From the NCBI GenBank assembly GCA_021464415.1, contig CM038468.1, positions 806,001 to 870,000 of the forward strand: 64,000 bases of DNA. The letters run 5' to 3'. The stretch is from Lonicera japonica. Taxonomy: Eukaryota; Streptophyta; Magnoliopsida; Dipsacales; Caprifoliaceae. Position 1 is the stretch's first letter. Each line of letters begins with the position of its first letter. Made by a program: the position numbers and the translations under genes. The notes beneath the pieces are model-generated. The model made no database searches. It was not told the origin of the DNA and worked only from the letters and a program-made list of their open reading frames with translations. Positions 23,854 to 35,549 of this stretch are shown piece by piece.

Positions 23854-24741
23854 GGGAGGGGATCTCATACGCACTCGGTGCGTATGCACTGAGTGCTTTT
23901 TCCGCGCGGACTTACTTTTTTTTTTTTGCTCTTTGATTTTCAACTCTCTCTCATTCTCTCAAAATACATCAAGTTCTCTCTCTCTCTCTCTCTCAATACT
24001 TACGACCAAACCAAACCCACCTCCGATTTGATCGTTGCTCCGACGAGCCTTCCGAGGGTTCTTTCTCTCTCTCTGCTCAAAGCAGCTATTAGGGACTCCT
24101 CAAACCAACTCAAAACCAACAAGAACGGGGCAAATATTATCATTAATGAGCAAATCAACCAAATCAAGTTCTAGCAATAATCTTCTCCACTTCCCTGTCT
24201 CAAAGTTCCAAATCAAAAATAGATTGCAAGCCAAATCAAAAACACCAAACCAGCAGCCAAATCAAATTTTGAAATTGCAAGTCCTAATTTCGAAAATACA
24301 ATAGAAGAAGACTTCCGATATACTCACCAAGTTCGTCGTCGGAATGAGAGGAGAAAGAGAGACGAGCTTCGTCGTCTTCGGAATTAGGAGAGAGAGAGAG
24401 AGCGAGCAAGCTCGTCGTCGACAGGGGAGAGAGAGAACTGTCGGAATGGGGAGAGAGAGCGAGCTGCTTTGAGCAGAAAGAGAGAGAGAACCGTCGGAGG
24501 GCTCATCGGAATCTTGTCGTCGTTTCTAGAGAGAGAGAGAATCGTCGGAAGGCTCGTCGGAGGAACGACCAAATCGGAGGTGGGTTTGGTTTGGTCGTAA
24601 GTATTGAGAGAGAGAGAGCTTGATGTATTTTGAGAGAATGTGAGAGAGAGTTGAAAGTCAAAGAGCAAAAAAAAAAAAATTAAGCCCGCGCGGAAAAAGC
24701 ACTCAGTGCGTACGCACTGAGTGCGTATGAGATCCCCTCCC
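23854..24741. mobile_element. Mutator-like foldback element (888 bp)
   Basis: A perfect 10-bp target duplication, atgtttcaaa, flanks it (23844-23853 and 24742-24751). The terminal inverted repeats exceed 200 bp: GGGAGGGGATCTCATACGCA at the left matches the minus strand at the right, followed by GCTTTTTCCGCGCGG, a TC-rich tract and ACGACCAAACCAAACCCACC. The outermost part has its own small palindromes (ACTCAGTGCGTACGCACTGA). A 9-11 bp duplication with long inverted repeats indicates the Mutator superfamily. The centre (24060-24460) has repeated CGTCGTCGG phrases and no transposase, so it is non-autonomous. Confidence 0.9.
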
Positions 24742-24828
24742 ATGTTTCAAATATCTAAATTTTATTAAAATTTAATTTTTCATTTAAACTTTAAAGTTTT
24801 GATGTTTTAAAAAAAAAATTAAAAAGTG

Positions 24829-24982
24829 ATGAAAGGGAAATGTGACAATTTTAAATACGTAAGTTAATGCAAAGTTATTTGTTTTCCACAAATAATAATA
24901 AGTTATGAAAGGCAAATGTGACAATTTTAAATACGTAAAAGTTAATGCAAAGTTATTTGTTTTCCACAAATAATAATAAGTT
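24829..24982. repeat. 76-78 bp tandem duplication
   Basis: Copies at 24829-24904 and 24905-24982 both read ATGAAAGG(G/C)AAATGTGAC through CCACAAATAATAATAAGTT. The second has two extra bases. Confidence 0.9.
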
Positions 24983-27900
24983 TTTTTTTTTTTTTTATGA
25001 ATGTTCTAGTTCTGAGTTGATGTGGCATATCAAACTTGAGATTTAATATTTAACAAATATATACAAATTAATATCGTGCAATCTTGGCCAATAATTTAAT
25101 GCGTGTTAAAAATATTCTTTGTTATAATTTAGATCTTTGAGAATCTAGCATAAGAGTGGCCTTTTCTCAATTGTATGACTTTTCAATTTTCTTTTTTAAA
25201 ACGTAACGAATATACCAAATCTCATAATATAAGGGATAAGTTCAAATTTTTTTCTTTTAATTACATACTAACCATGCATTGATAAGTTAAACATGTTAGA
25301 TTCTTAAAATTGTGTAAAAGTTAAAACGAATAAAATCATCTTCATTTGCATTATGAACCAAACAAGCACAAAAGTTCTTTATATGCGTGCAAAATTCTTT
25401 ATAATAAACACATACAATTTTCACTATAGTAAAATAATTTTGCTACAATAAATCCCCAACTAAACAAACACAATTTCAAGAGAGTCATATGGAAAATAAA
25501 ATATTACATCTTTTTATTTTTCCAAAAAGAATTCTGACCACTAATTTTATTTTTCCGATCTTGGGCGCCTGTGGATATTTCTTCACCCACATTAAGATGA
25601 GACTAAATCCTGTTCAAAAAATTAGTCGCCTCTGATCACGAATACTTTTAATAAAAATTAAATTCTCGCCGTGCAAGAAGGGTTGTATATATTTTTTAAA
25701 TTATGAATGAAAATATGCTTTTGACTATTGAAAACTGATACGTCATGTAGTGTATTATGTAGTTCAAAAGACAACCATATCAACGTGTCAAGATTTTTTT
25801 AATTAGATCTTTCCGATATACAAGTAAAAAGTATATATATATATTAATTATAATAGATTAGGTTTACAATTAGAAGCTTTCCTTGTCAACCAAATCAACT
25901 CTCCTCTTGTATTAATTATATTAATTGTAATCAACTTCCACTTTCCAAATAATTTGCTTGACCAACTAACAACATGTACATATAATATATACTAATTAGA
26001 AGAGTTAGGCTGTAAATTGGTTGTTAGTACAACAACTATATATCAGTTATGTATGAACATTGTATATATATACTTCATTTCTCAATTCACACATACGAAA
26101 AAAATTAAATATTAATTAAGTACTCAATGATTAAGTTATAAACACAATCATTTGGACAAAAGGACTTACTTTAATTAAGAAAATAATTAAGATTCTGCCT
26201 TGAATTTAAAAGTTAACTTTTAAGAAGCAGTATTTAACCCCATTTATTATTTTTTAAGAATACAATCTCCGAAAATATTGCATCCGCGTCACAATATCTG
26301 CATCACAGTATTAACAAATGGATATTATGTTACATGTGAGAATAGCTTTACATAGATTATTTGTTTAATTAGTCCCATTATCTTAAATACTATCATTAAG
26401 TTAATTAACTTAAAAACCGTCTATTTCGAAAAATAAACGGATGAATTTTTTTATGAAAGTTGGTGAGGATGATCTCTATAATGAGTAAATTATCTCTATA
26501 AAAATTTTCTCAAAAAACTCAAGCTGGGAAGTGAGTTAATTAAAAATCTAAAATTTTAACGTCCATAAATACGTATATATATATATATATTAATTTTTTA
26601 GTCTTGATTGAAATTTTTTTATAAAATTTGATGGAGGTGATCAACTCATTATAAAATTCATCTCTACTAATTTTTATGAAAAAAATTTATCTGTATACTA
26701 CCTCAAAATAAATAATACTTAAGAGAAAGGTACCCTTTGTTTAATTATATATTCTAACACCACACACTTGAGAACAAAAATGGTAATGCAATGTGAAAAG
26801 TTTGAATACATGGCTAATCAAGAGTGTGCAATCAGAATATAGATATGATTAAATCAAAATATTCACCTGCACCATACCCAATTATTAAATTAGCCGCGGG
26901 TTGAGACTTTTCCTGTGGGCAAATGATATGATATATTTAATTTAATATTTAATATCAAAAGCTGGTCTTGTTTTTGTATGCTTTCAATAAAAGTAATGTA
27001 AGTTTATTTTGATGGATCCGGAATCTTTGGGAATAATGCCTTCAGCCTCTTATGTTGAAAAGCATCCTCATCCTCATCATCATCAACATCAAATCATCAG
27101 TTTGACAAGATTTTTTTTCCCTTAATTAGGTTTTTATATTACTAACTACATATAGTAAATAAATAATATATGTATGTATGTATGTATGTATGTCAAAGTC
27201 ATATTTAGACCTCATAACATATTGGTTCATGCTGTGCAATTTGGTGTTGCGTCTTAACAAATAAGAGTTATTTTTACTTCTACTTAAATATGATTCAATA
27301 AATTGTTAGATGATGTTTTTTGAATTTGTGTATAATTTGATTTATTTTTTAGTGACACAACTCAACCCAAAAGTAATTATGAAATTGAGAAATTTTATAA
27401 AAAAATTCACAAGAAACGAGATTTAGGGGGACAGGTGAAACTTTAAGTGCCTTTTAAAAAAGACCAATTTTAATTTAATTAATGATTAAAAATATATCTT
27501 ATTGGGAGATTCAATATATTAATTATTTCAAACAAAAACTAAGTAGTTAATTTAAGATGTCCTGAGAAAAAGAAAAAAAAAGTCTATTCATATAGGGTGA
27601 TATTTTTATATTATCAAAATAATATATAATTTTATAAATATATAATATAATTTTTCAAAACATACTTTAATAAAATGAATATTATTTTGTCAAAATAGTT
27701 ACCCTTCCTTTCAAACAACCATAATGAATAAATAAATAACTTCACAACTTCAAGGGTGAATCTTTATACAATATCTGCGCAACCTAACCAATCAGGCAAT
27801 CGTGGTGATGATTTATTTTTATTTTTTTTTAGCAAAAAAAGATTTATATATTTTAAATTCATGCATTCCCACTTGCTTTTTAGATTATTTAATTTGTACA

Positions 27901-28310
27901 CATCGACCCACCAAGCCTAGCTGGATCCCCAGCTGGGCATGCATGTATCTTTTTTATTAGTGTAAACTCATCCACATATATATATATATATATATATATA
28001 TTACTTGTGGTACACAATTTATACTAATTAAGAATATATCATAATTGATTCTTCCAAATCTGATAGCATCTAGTTGTTACTTGTTGATATATTTTAATTT
28101 TTAAGTGATCAGTGTTATGATAAAGTCCAGCTACATGCTTTTCACTTTGCTATTTATATATAATTTATTATTTTTTTAAAATGCATTCAATTACATTTTC
28201 TTTTAGCCAAGGAAAAAAAAAGAAAGATAGATTTTATAACGTGTGGTTATAGAGACAAGTAAACAATGCCACATATATATATATATATATATTTAAAAAG
28301 TTTTAACTCT
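24983..28310. other. AT-rich intergenic region
   Basis: No gene is recognised. There is a TATG microsatellite at about 27169-27193, TA microsatellites at about 26577-26590, 27978-28000 and 28273-28292, and a MITE-like segment at 26440-26700 listed separately. The rest shows no structure that I can support. Confidence 0.5.
26440..26700. repeat. Foldback repeat, family member 1
   Basis: The left part (GATCTCTATAATGAGTAAATTATC) and right part (GATGGAGGTGATCAACTCATTATAAAATTC) are imperfect inverted copies around a TA tract. The same pattern occurs at 41930-42215. Boundaries are approximate. Confidence 0.45.
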
Positions 28311-28870
28311 CAAAAAATAAAGACATTAGAGCGTTATTTTATTAAAATAAAAAAATAAAATGAGTCTAAAAAGTCTAGACTTAAGGGTGCACAACGAAAA
28401 GAGAGGGTGATATGAACTGGACATTTTAAAAAAAAAACGGTAATAGCAAAAACGAAATGGAAACAATGAGCTTTATAAACTAACTCACTAAAACTAAGCA
28501 AACCAGTCCAAAAAGAGACCACTAGCAAAAGAAATATGTTATACAATATAAAAGTATAGCTAATGGAATCTAAATTTATAATTGACGAGTAAGAACATGT
28601 CCCACCCCATTAAAGCAACCGTCTATGTGGGAGCTCAATCCCATAGAAGGAATACAGTCTGCCACAGCATTGCCCTTTTTGTAGATATGAGAGCAATCTA
28701 AACGCATGCTAGAAATGAGCTGCTTGCAGTTATCTCGCCTCTTGGCAACACGATAGCACATATATTTCCATAATAACACTTGGATTTTACGCAATATCAC
28801 AAGTGTTAATTCAATCATATTTAATAACTTTATCTCGAATTTTATAATTTTACATCTCAATCCAAACTAC
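28310..28870 (-). mobile_element. LINE (L1-type) 3' fragment with RNase H remnant
   Basis: On the minus strand around 28750-28620 the translation reads NCKQLISSMRLDCSHIYKKG then NAVADCIPSMGLSSH. This matches the end of the plant L1 RNase H domain (pattern SHI-x-REGN-xx-AD). Downstream is T-rich non-coding sequence (GACTGGTTTGCTTAGTTTTA, CCCTCTCTTTTCGTTGTGC) ending in a T/A-rich tail near 28320-28350, as in L1 3' ends. It is 5'-truncated, which is typical of target-primed insertion. A host RNase H-like gene fragment is less likely. Confidence 0.65.
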
Positions 28871-29456
28871 CACTTCCTTTTTTTTCTCTTTCTTTTTGTG
28901 TAATTCTGGGAATGAAAATAAACAAACTAGACTTCTTTTCCGTAGACAACACTCCTCATATCACACATCATCTCTTCAACAATTTCATTAAGAGGGAGTA
29001 AGAGTCTATATATCTTCTTGCTCCGATTGCTCCCCTCCCATCTATACTAAGATATCCGCGCACCTATGAACTTCTCTAAGACGTGCACGTACAACAGCCG
29101 CACTTGTTTCAAATTTCAGCTCTTTACAATCACCAACTTTCTATTAAACTATAGATATATGATATAAAGAATTATGATATGATACAATACTTTTTTAAAG
29201 TGTGCAAGTTAATCATAATCATGACATGTAGATAATGACATTTTAATTTGAAAACATTTTATTCAATTGTATCAAATATTTTTGAAAGTCGCGCAAGACG
29301 CGATACGTATAAATTAAAGATCGTGGAAAAAGAGTTCCACTAAATAATCTAACTAAAAAACTCCCAGATTTTTGTATGGAGAACTACATAATTCATGCTT
29401 GCTACTGAATTACAATTAATTATGTTTTAATTAATAGACTTAAGCATTTTTGCAGA
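28871..29456. other. Intergenic region
   Basis: AT-rich sequence with one block of more mixed composition (28980-29110). No open frame or repeat that I recognise. Confidence 0.4.
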
Positions 29457-30223
29457 CACTGTAAGAATTTTATCTTTATAGGACTGTTTTTAAAATTAAC
29501 TTTATGTCAATTTTGAAAAAGGTCATTTTCTTTATTTTTTATGACTCTTTCAGATTAATTATCATGTATGTTTGGTAACTTTATGTCAGTTTTATCAAAA
29601 AAAAGTCATAAAAGATATATTTTTCTATTATTTTTATGACTGTTTTTTTGAAATTTTTTATCTTTATTTATTTTTTATAACTCTTTCGGTGTTAATACTT
29701 ATACATGTTTATTAACTACAAGTTACCTATGAGAAGAGTATTTTAAAGTTAATTTTATATTCGTTTTTGACAATATAGTTATAGAAGGTAAAAATATTCT
29801 AGTGTAATGAGAATTTTAAAAATATGATTTATATATATATATATATTAAATAAGAGAAAAGGGTCATATGGGAAAAAAGGTTTTAAATTAAAGTGAAATC
29901 TTTATGTTGTGAAGAAAAGGAAAACTGTACTAACAACAGATAAAACTAATTAGTAACTATTTACTTATAATGGTGTTGCTTGGCGGGGTGATACTGTGTT
30001 TATTGTTGTGCTAACTTGATCTTGAGGTGCCAAGATTGAGTTCCGTAAGTAGGAGGTTTTTATTTCCTTTTGAAAGTGATATAATTTATGACTTTTGTTA
30101 TTTTTAACATAAACTTTTTGTAACTCTTAACTTTATGATATCTTTTTACTACTAGAAAAACAGTCATAAACAAGTTTTTATGACTCTTTTTAAAAATTAT
30201 AAAAATGTTAAATTCTTGTAGTA
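29457..30223. mobile_element. Non-autonomous CACTA (En/Spm) element
   Basis: The left end is CACTGTAAGAATTTTATC and the right end, on the minus strand, is TACTACAAGAATTTAACA. Both are close to the CACTACAAGAA terminus of CACTA elements. A perfect 3-bp target duplication AGA flanks it (29454-29456, 30224-30226). The subterminal regions carry many TTTATGACTCTTT / AGTCATAAA motifs in both orientations, the expected transposase-binding repeats. It has no transposase. Confidence 0.85.
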
Positions 30224-30736
30224 AGAAAAATAAACTTTTCAAACCCAAGCGAATTATCTCTAATTTTAAGAAGTCAGAATTAGTTATTCTCCTAAAAAAT
30301 AAAATTCAAATCAAGCTATGTTAATATCCCTTAATTATTGAAAACCATACTAAATTTAAAAGAAACTAAAAAATTATACGAGTGGTATAAACAACCTCGT
30401 CGAAAGTATTTATAATTAAATATTCATGATTAAAAATGTCTCAAACAAAAATTTAAGTGCGATACACATACATCGTTATATATGAAATTAATAATGTTAA
30501 TTAATAAGGCAGATTATATATCTAGATGACCTAAATTTGATACGGCAAAAAAAAAAATCAGAAAAAGGAATATACGCATCGAAGAGCACAAATAGAAATT
30601 CAATCATGTGAATTATATGTCATGAGTGTGACTTGGCACCGAGCAAGCTCCATGTATATCCATGGGCTTCACTGGCCCCCACTCACATACCCTTCCATTT
30701 TCAAGAAACAATAATTTTGGAGTCACTCGCGATTGC
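30224..30736. other. Intergenic region
   Basis: AT-rich, no gene seen. The segment 30600-30715 is less AT-rich, with CACCGAGCAAGCTCCATG and GGCCCCCACTCACATACCC; it looks like gene-flanking DNA but nothing coding follows. Confidence 0.4.
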
Positions 30737-31029
30737 GACTCAAAAACGTAACATAAAAGATAATATAATATTTTTTCACAAAATAAAAAGAAGATAATGT
30801 AGTATTAATGTATTGGATAGCGAATAGAGTAATAAGAGTGTATTACAACTACTAACTAATAAATTTATTACGCTTCACTTGACTCAAAAGCGTGACTCGA
30901 AAAATAACGTAATATTTTCCCAAAAAAATAGAAGATAATACATTATTAATTTGTTGGTAAGTGAATAGAGTAATAATTGTGTGTATTATACCTACTAACT
31001 AATAAATTAATAACGCTTCTCTTGAATCA
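30737..31029. repeat. Tandem duplication of about 145 bp
   Basis: Copies 30737-30880 and 30881-31029 share GACTCAAAA, TAATATTTTT, AATAGAGTAATAA, ACTACTAACTAATAAAT and ACGCTTC in the same order, with moderate divergence. Confidence 0.8.
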
Positions 31030-31351
31030 AGTTTTTAAGTCTTAAAATTGGGTCGCTTTATAATTGCTCTTTAAGAAATTAAACCTACATGATGTAGTGG
31101 AGGAAGGAGAAAAATGGTGCCATTACAATTGATAAAACTTGAAACTAAGATCTTCGAATTTGAATGGAAGTTCTTTATCACTAGCTAAATTAATTCAGAT
31201 TTCAGATGCTCACATACACCTACCATAATTTGTCGATTTCAACATAAATTACAATATGCTCAGGTCACAGTTCGTGTTTCCGATTTATGTTTACTTGACA
31301 CAACCCTAAAACAATAAGAAATTCTTTGACATAAACAAAATTGACACGAGA

Positions 31352-32015
31352 CAGTTTTGTTGATACCGAATTAAAACAAACAACTCAACAAACACGATTA
31401 ACCTTGTTATACTGTAATAAGCAAGTCCCAACAAAAAGAGTAAAAACACATACAGTTCTTTTCAAATATTACATAATTATAATTTTATGTCAATTTCTTT
31501 TCGTAACGTCTTTTCGCATTGTTTCTAAAGATTAAAATTCCTTCATTACTTATATGAATACGTGCACAATGTATACATGAACCTATGCATGTATGCATGG
31601 AAAGTGATATGTATATTATGACGTGACATGGTATGATCCATATACATATGTGTGTGTGGCCCATGACTGAGAATATAGGACGAGAAGATATTTCTATTAA
31701 CAAATTAAAACACAACTCAATAGACACAATTACAAATGTTATATCGTAATAAACACGTCCCAACGAACAAAGTAGTTACACATCCAAATCTTCTTAAACA
31801 TCATATAATTATAATTTGCGCTAATTTATTCTCATAACTATTTTTCGAGTCGTTTCTAAAATTAATACCTTCAATACTTATACGAATACGTATACAATGT
31901 ATGCATGAACCTCTGCATGTATGCATGGAAAGTAATATATATATGTGTGTGATGTGACATGGCATGATCCATATATATATATGAGGGGCCCGTGATTGTG
32001 AGTGTGGGACGTGGG
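31352..32015. repeat. Tandem duplication of about 340 bp
   Basis: The second copy begins near 31690. Both run through TTAAAACA(AA)CAACTCAA, GTCCCAAC(A/G)AA, CATATAATTATAATTT, TATGCATGTATGCATGGAAA, GACATGG(T/C)ATGATCCATATA and GGCCC(A/G)TGA. The copies are clearly diverged, so it is an old event. Apparent reading frames here are not conserved between copies. Confidence 0.85.
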
Positions 32016-34844
32016 GCAACTTGATTGGAAGAGTGGCCACATATGGGTTCAGAAGAAGACAAGAACAGGCCAACAACCCACGTGGCCAGTCTCTTTCCTC
32101 TCAATTATTATTCATTGGGGTCCACATCTATCTAAAAATACCAACCATAATCATTTTGTTTCACCACGGATGTCAATTTCATTTTTTTATCTTTATTTAT
32201 AATCACAAATAAAAAATTATTATTAGTGATAAAGTGATTATCCAAACATTTTTAACCTTTTAAGACGATATACATTGACATTAACATTAACTTCATAATT
32301 AAAATCACAATCAAGTAATAAGTCGGTTTGGATCACGTTGGTATCAATTTTTATTTGTTTTAAGTATTATTGATTAGTGTCTAAATAAATAATTTTTTTT
32401 ATTAAGTGAAAAAAATCATATTTAAACCCAACTGCTGATATTGCACATTTACTTTTGGGCCTTACGTTAACGTTATTTTTATAATTTTAGACATACTACA
32501 AAAATATATTTTGATATAGTAAATAAAAATTTATTTGTCTCAAGTTGAGAGTTTCATTTGAATTTGACAAAACTGAGAGTATATGTAATGGTATAATCAA
32601 AAGAATAATTACATTCAATTTTAACAATATTAGCTAAAAACACTATCCCAATGGTATAATCAAATTTTAGTAATCTTTTAACCAATAACTAAATATACTC
32701 CTTTTATAATTAAAGTTAATAATTTTCTTCAATAACTAAAACGAGGAACTTACTAATTGTATTAGCTAAAAGAGAATCTTTTTAAATTTAGATACTATTT
32801 TTCTCTTTTTTTTGAGACAAAATTCAAGTTAATTAATTTGTGACCAATCAATATAATAGACCCTGCAAATTTAGTTATTGAGAGAAAATAACCATTGGGA
32901 AGGTTTATATTGTTGGATGCACTACGGAACAAGTTGATAGGATCCCCTTTTTTACGACTGAGATTTGGCACTTTGGTGAGGATCTTTTGAGTTGGGAGCA
33001 CATTCTTACAGGTCTTTGGAGTAAAGAGCAATAAAGGGGGACATATTGGACGTAACAAACTCTCTTATTTATTCCATTGAAGACGTTCTAACTATTTAGA
33101 TGAATAAATTATCTGAACAGTTAAAGGCATTAATTACTTTTATGTAAAAAAATAAAATTGTACTTATTTTTTGGCCCCTCAAATTCAATTCTCTAGAGAT
33201 TTGCATTTACTTTAGATCGGCCTCAAATTGGGTGAAATATTCCATTCTTGCTTAGGTGGTGAAATTCACATTCTCGATTTCAAACCCCCAATCCCTCCCT
33301 TACGATATTTTTTTTTTGTTTAATTTGGACACCTTAGATTAATTTAATTAAAATGTTGGGGCTTGCTAGTAATATGTTTCAGAGTCTTGACAAATATTTA
33401 ATTTCGTCTTGGACCAAACAAAATCAATTGATTGTGCATTTTTCATTGCCTCAATTAAGAGGGGTTTGAGAAATTTTAATATAACTATAGTAAATACCAC
33501 CGAAAAATAAAACCGAGATACAAAATAAATTGCATGAAATTAAATTTACTCTGAAACTAAAAATTTAGGAAAATAATCACTTCTATTCAAGTAAAGGTGT
33601 TTTTATTACAAGATGCTTCTTTTAAAATGAAAATAATAGATAAAAGAAAGAAAGTTTTTTTTTGAGTAACTGTAACTGGAAGGATTCGAATACAAGTTTG
33701 ATCATTAATAGATCTTAGTTAGCCACCAGACCAACCCCACAAGGTCAAAAATAGTTGAAACTTTGAAGTATTGAGTTGTTGATATGGATAGTATAGATTG
33801 TTGTGAAGTGACTATTTCAGTTATTCATATTTATGCGAGTAGCAAACACGTACTTCACTACTCTCTCACGTATCTAAATGTTGTCACGTATTCCACTACA
33901 TCAACTTCCTTTCCAGTGCTTAATTCCAGCTTACTCCGCAATTTTCGCCAAACACAAGCAAACTCATGAAAGTCAAATAATAAGAAAGTGACGTTTGTCA
34001 ATTCTAACCTAACTTAATTTAACTTTATTTAATCAATATAATAATTTAACGCGCTTGATAAAATAAAATAATAAAAAAAAGATAATCCTTTTCGAATTAT
34101 GTTGCTTCATCGATCTCTTACTTGTACAAAATAAGAGAGAAAAAAAATCCTTAACTGTAAGAATATATAATTTACAAATACAAATACAATTTAAAAATAT
34201 GCTAACTTCTTAAGGTGATTTATCTTTTCTTCTTCCTTTTAATTTCATTTACTTGTTTTTATATAGTCATAACTTGAATCATTATTATTTTTATTTTTTT
34301 TGTAAATTCTTTTTCCCTCATGCAATATTCAATATGAAATTAGCTGGTTTAGGTCAAATATAAATAAATTTGAGTCAATTTTGTATCAAAGAAGACTAAA
34401 TATGAACAAATCCGGGTCAATTTTAAGTCAAACACGACTAACCCATTTAATAAACATTTGTTTTTGAGTAATTAAATCTAACACAATTATCGTGAAATTA
34501 GCCTAAAACTGACACATTGAGACTTACGTTAAATAGGTTATACACAATCCATTTATATCATATGGTATAAACTATAAAACAAGCGGTGGAAAGTGGAAAA
34601 CCAAAAAAAAGATGTGATAAAACGACTAAGATTATGTTAAAGATTAAAAGAAAAATTAGTTAACAAACAGTCAACTAATTTATTTTTATTTTCAAAATAT
34701 AACTATTTTAAATTATTAGTATATTATTTAACCAGAGTTAAGTTGAGTTATGTAAGAGTTGATAAGTGACACTTTATTATTGTGCCCTTGTGACCCCATC
34801 TAATTTTGCCAACATCAAAAGTTTACTCTCTCCATACTTCATAC
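32016..34844. other. AT-rich intergenic region
   Basis: A perfect G-box palindrome, CCACGTGG, occurs at 32078-32085 within a less AT-rich block (32000-32150). Three CACGTA cores lie in 33846-33892. The reading frame at 32795-33058 (minus) is unrecognised and probably chance or an eroded repeat. No supported gene. Confidence 0.45.
33681..33742 (-). repeat. tRNA-derived SINE-like sequence
   Basis: On the minus strand, GGTTGGTCTGGTGGCTAAC resembles a pol III A box region, and TATTCGAATCC some 35 bases later resembles a B box. No 3' tail or target duplication was defined, so this is tentative. Confidence 0.35.
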
Positions 34845-35549
34845 CAAGGATCTAAAAAACGCTAGGCGGATCAAGGTTGGTGACCTAGTGCCTAGAGTGC
34901 CTAGTCGGGGCTTAGGCGTTTAGGCGCCATGTGATTTTTTTAATTATATTTTTAATTTTTAAATATATCTAAAATTATATATACAAAATAAAATACTGAA
35001 AAATCATCTAATCAAACATAGTACTCAAATAAACATAAAAAAAAGTTCAAATGTTCAATTAACAAATATACCATCAAACTACGAATGTCAAAGTTCAAGC
35101 CATTAATTAAGAATTGTAAAGGAAAAAAAATATAAAGAGACGATTCAAGCCCTAATTGTATATAAGTTATAAGATAGTATGATATGTTTATAAGTTATAA
35201 CTAGCAAAAGCAAGCTCTTCTTGAATATCTTCTAGCTATTGCAATTGTTGGCTAAGGTTTTGTTTCAATCGGAAGAATGAAAGTTGAATTTACTTATGAT
35301 GGTTGATAAATTATATCCATTTTTTTAAATGGTAATTTTCAAACAAAAAGAGAAATAAGCAACTCCTTTAAAACAAGAGAAAAAAAAAAAGTATATCCGC
35401 CTATCTCCCGCCCAGCCCGCCTACGCACCCGCCTAAGCTCGCCTAATTGATCCCGGCATCTAATCACCCGCCTAGGCACTAATCAGGGCACCGCCTAGCG
35501 CTAGGCAACAGCCTAGCTTGCCTAAGCGCCGCCTTTTAGAACACTATTG
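34845..35549. mobile_element. Non-autonomous hAT element with GCCTAGGCG repeats
   Basis: A perfect 8-bp target duplication, cttcatac, flanks it (34837-34844 and 35550-35557). The ends are CAAGGATCTAAAAAACGC and, on the minus strand, CAATAGTGTTCTAAAAGGCG. Dense GCCTAGGC/CGCCTA motifs occupy both subterminal regions, while the centre is AT-rich and non-coding. The 8-bp duplication and CA...TG ends are characteristic of hAT elements. Confidence 0.85.

Noticed and set aside
32795..33058. 87-codon minus-strand frame as a gene
   Set aside because: No recognisable domain, no splice context, and it is surrounded by AT-rich non-coding DNA.
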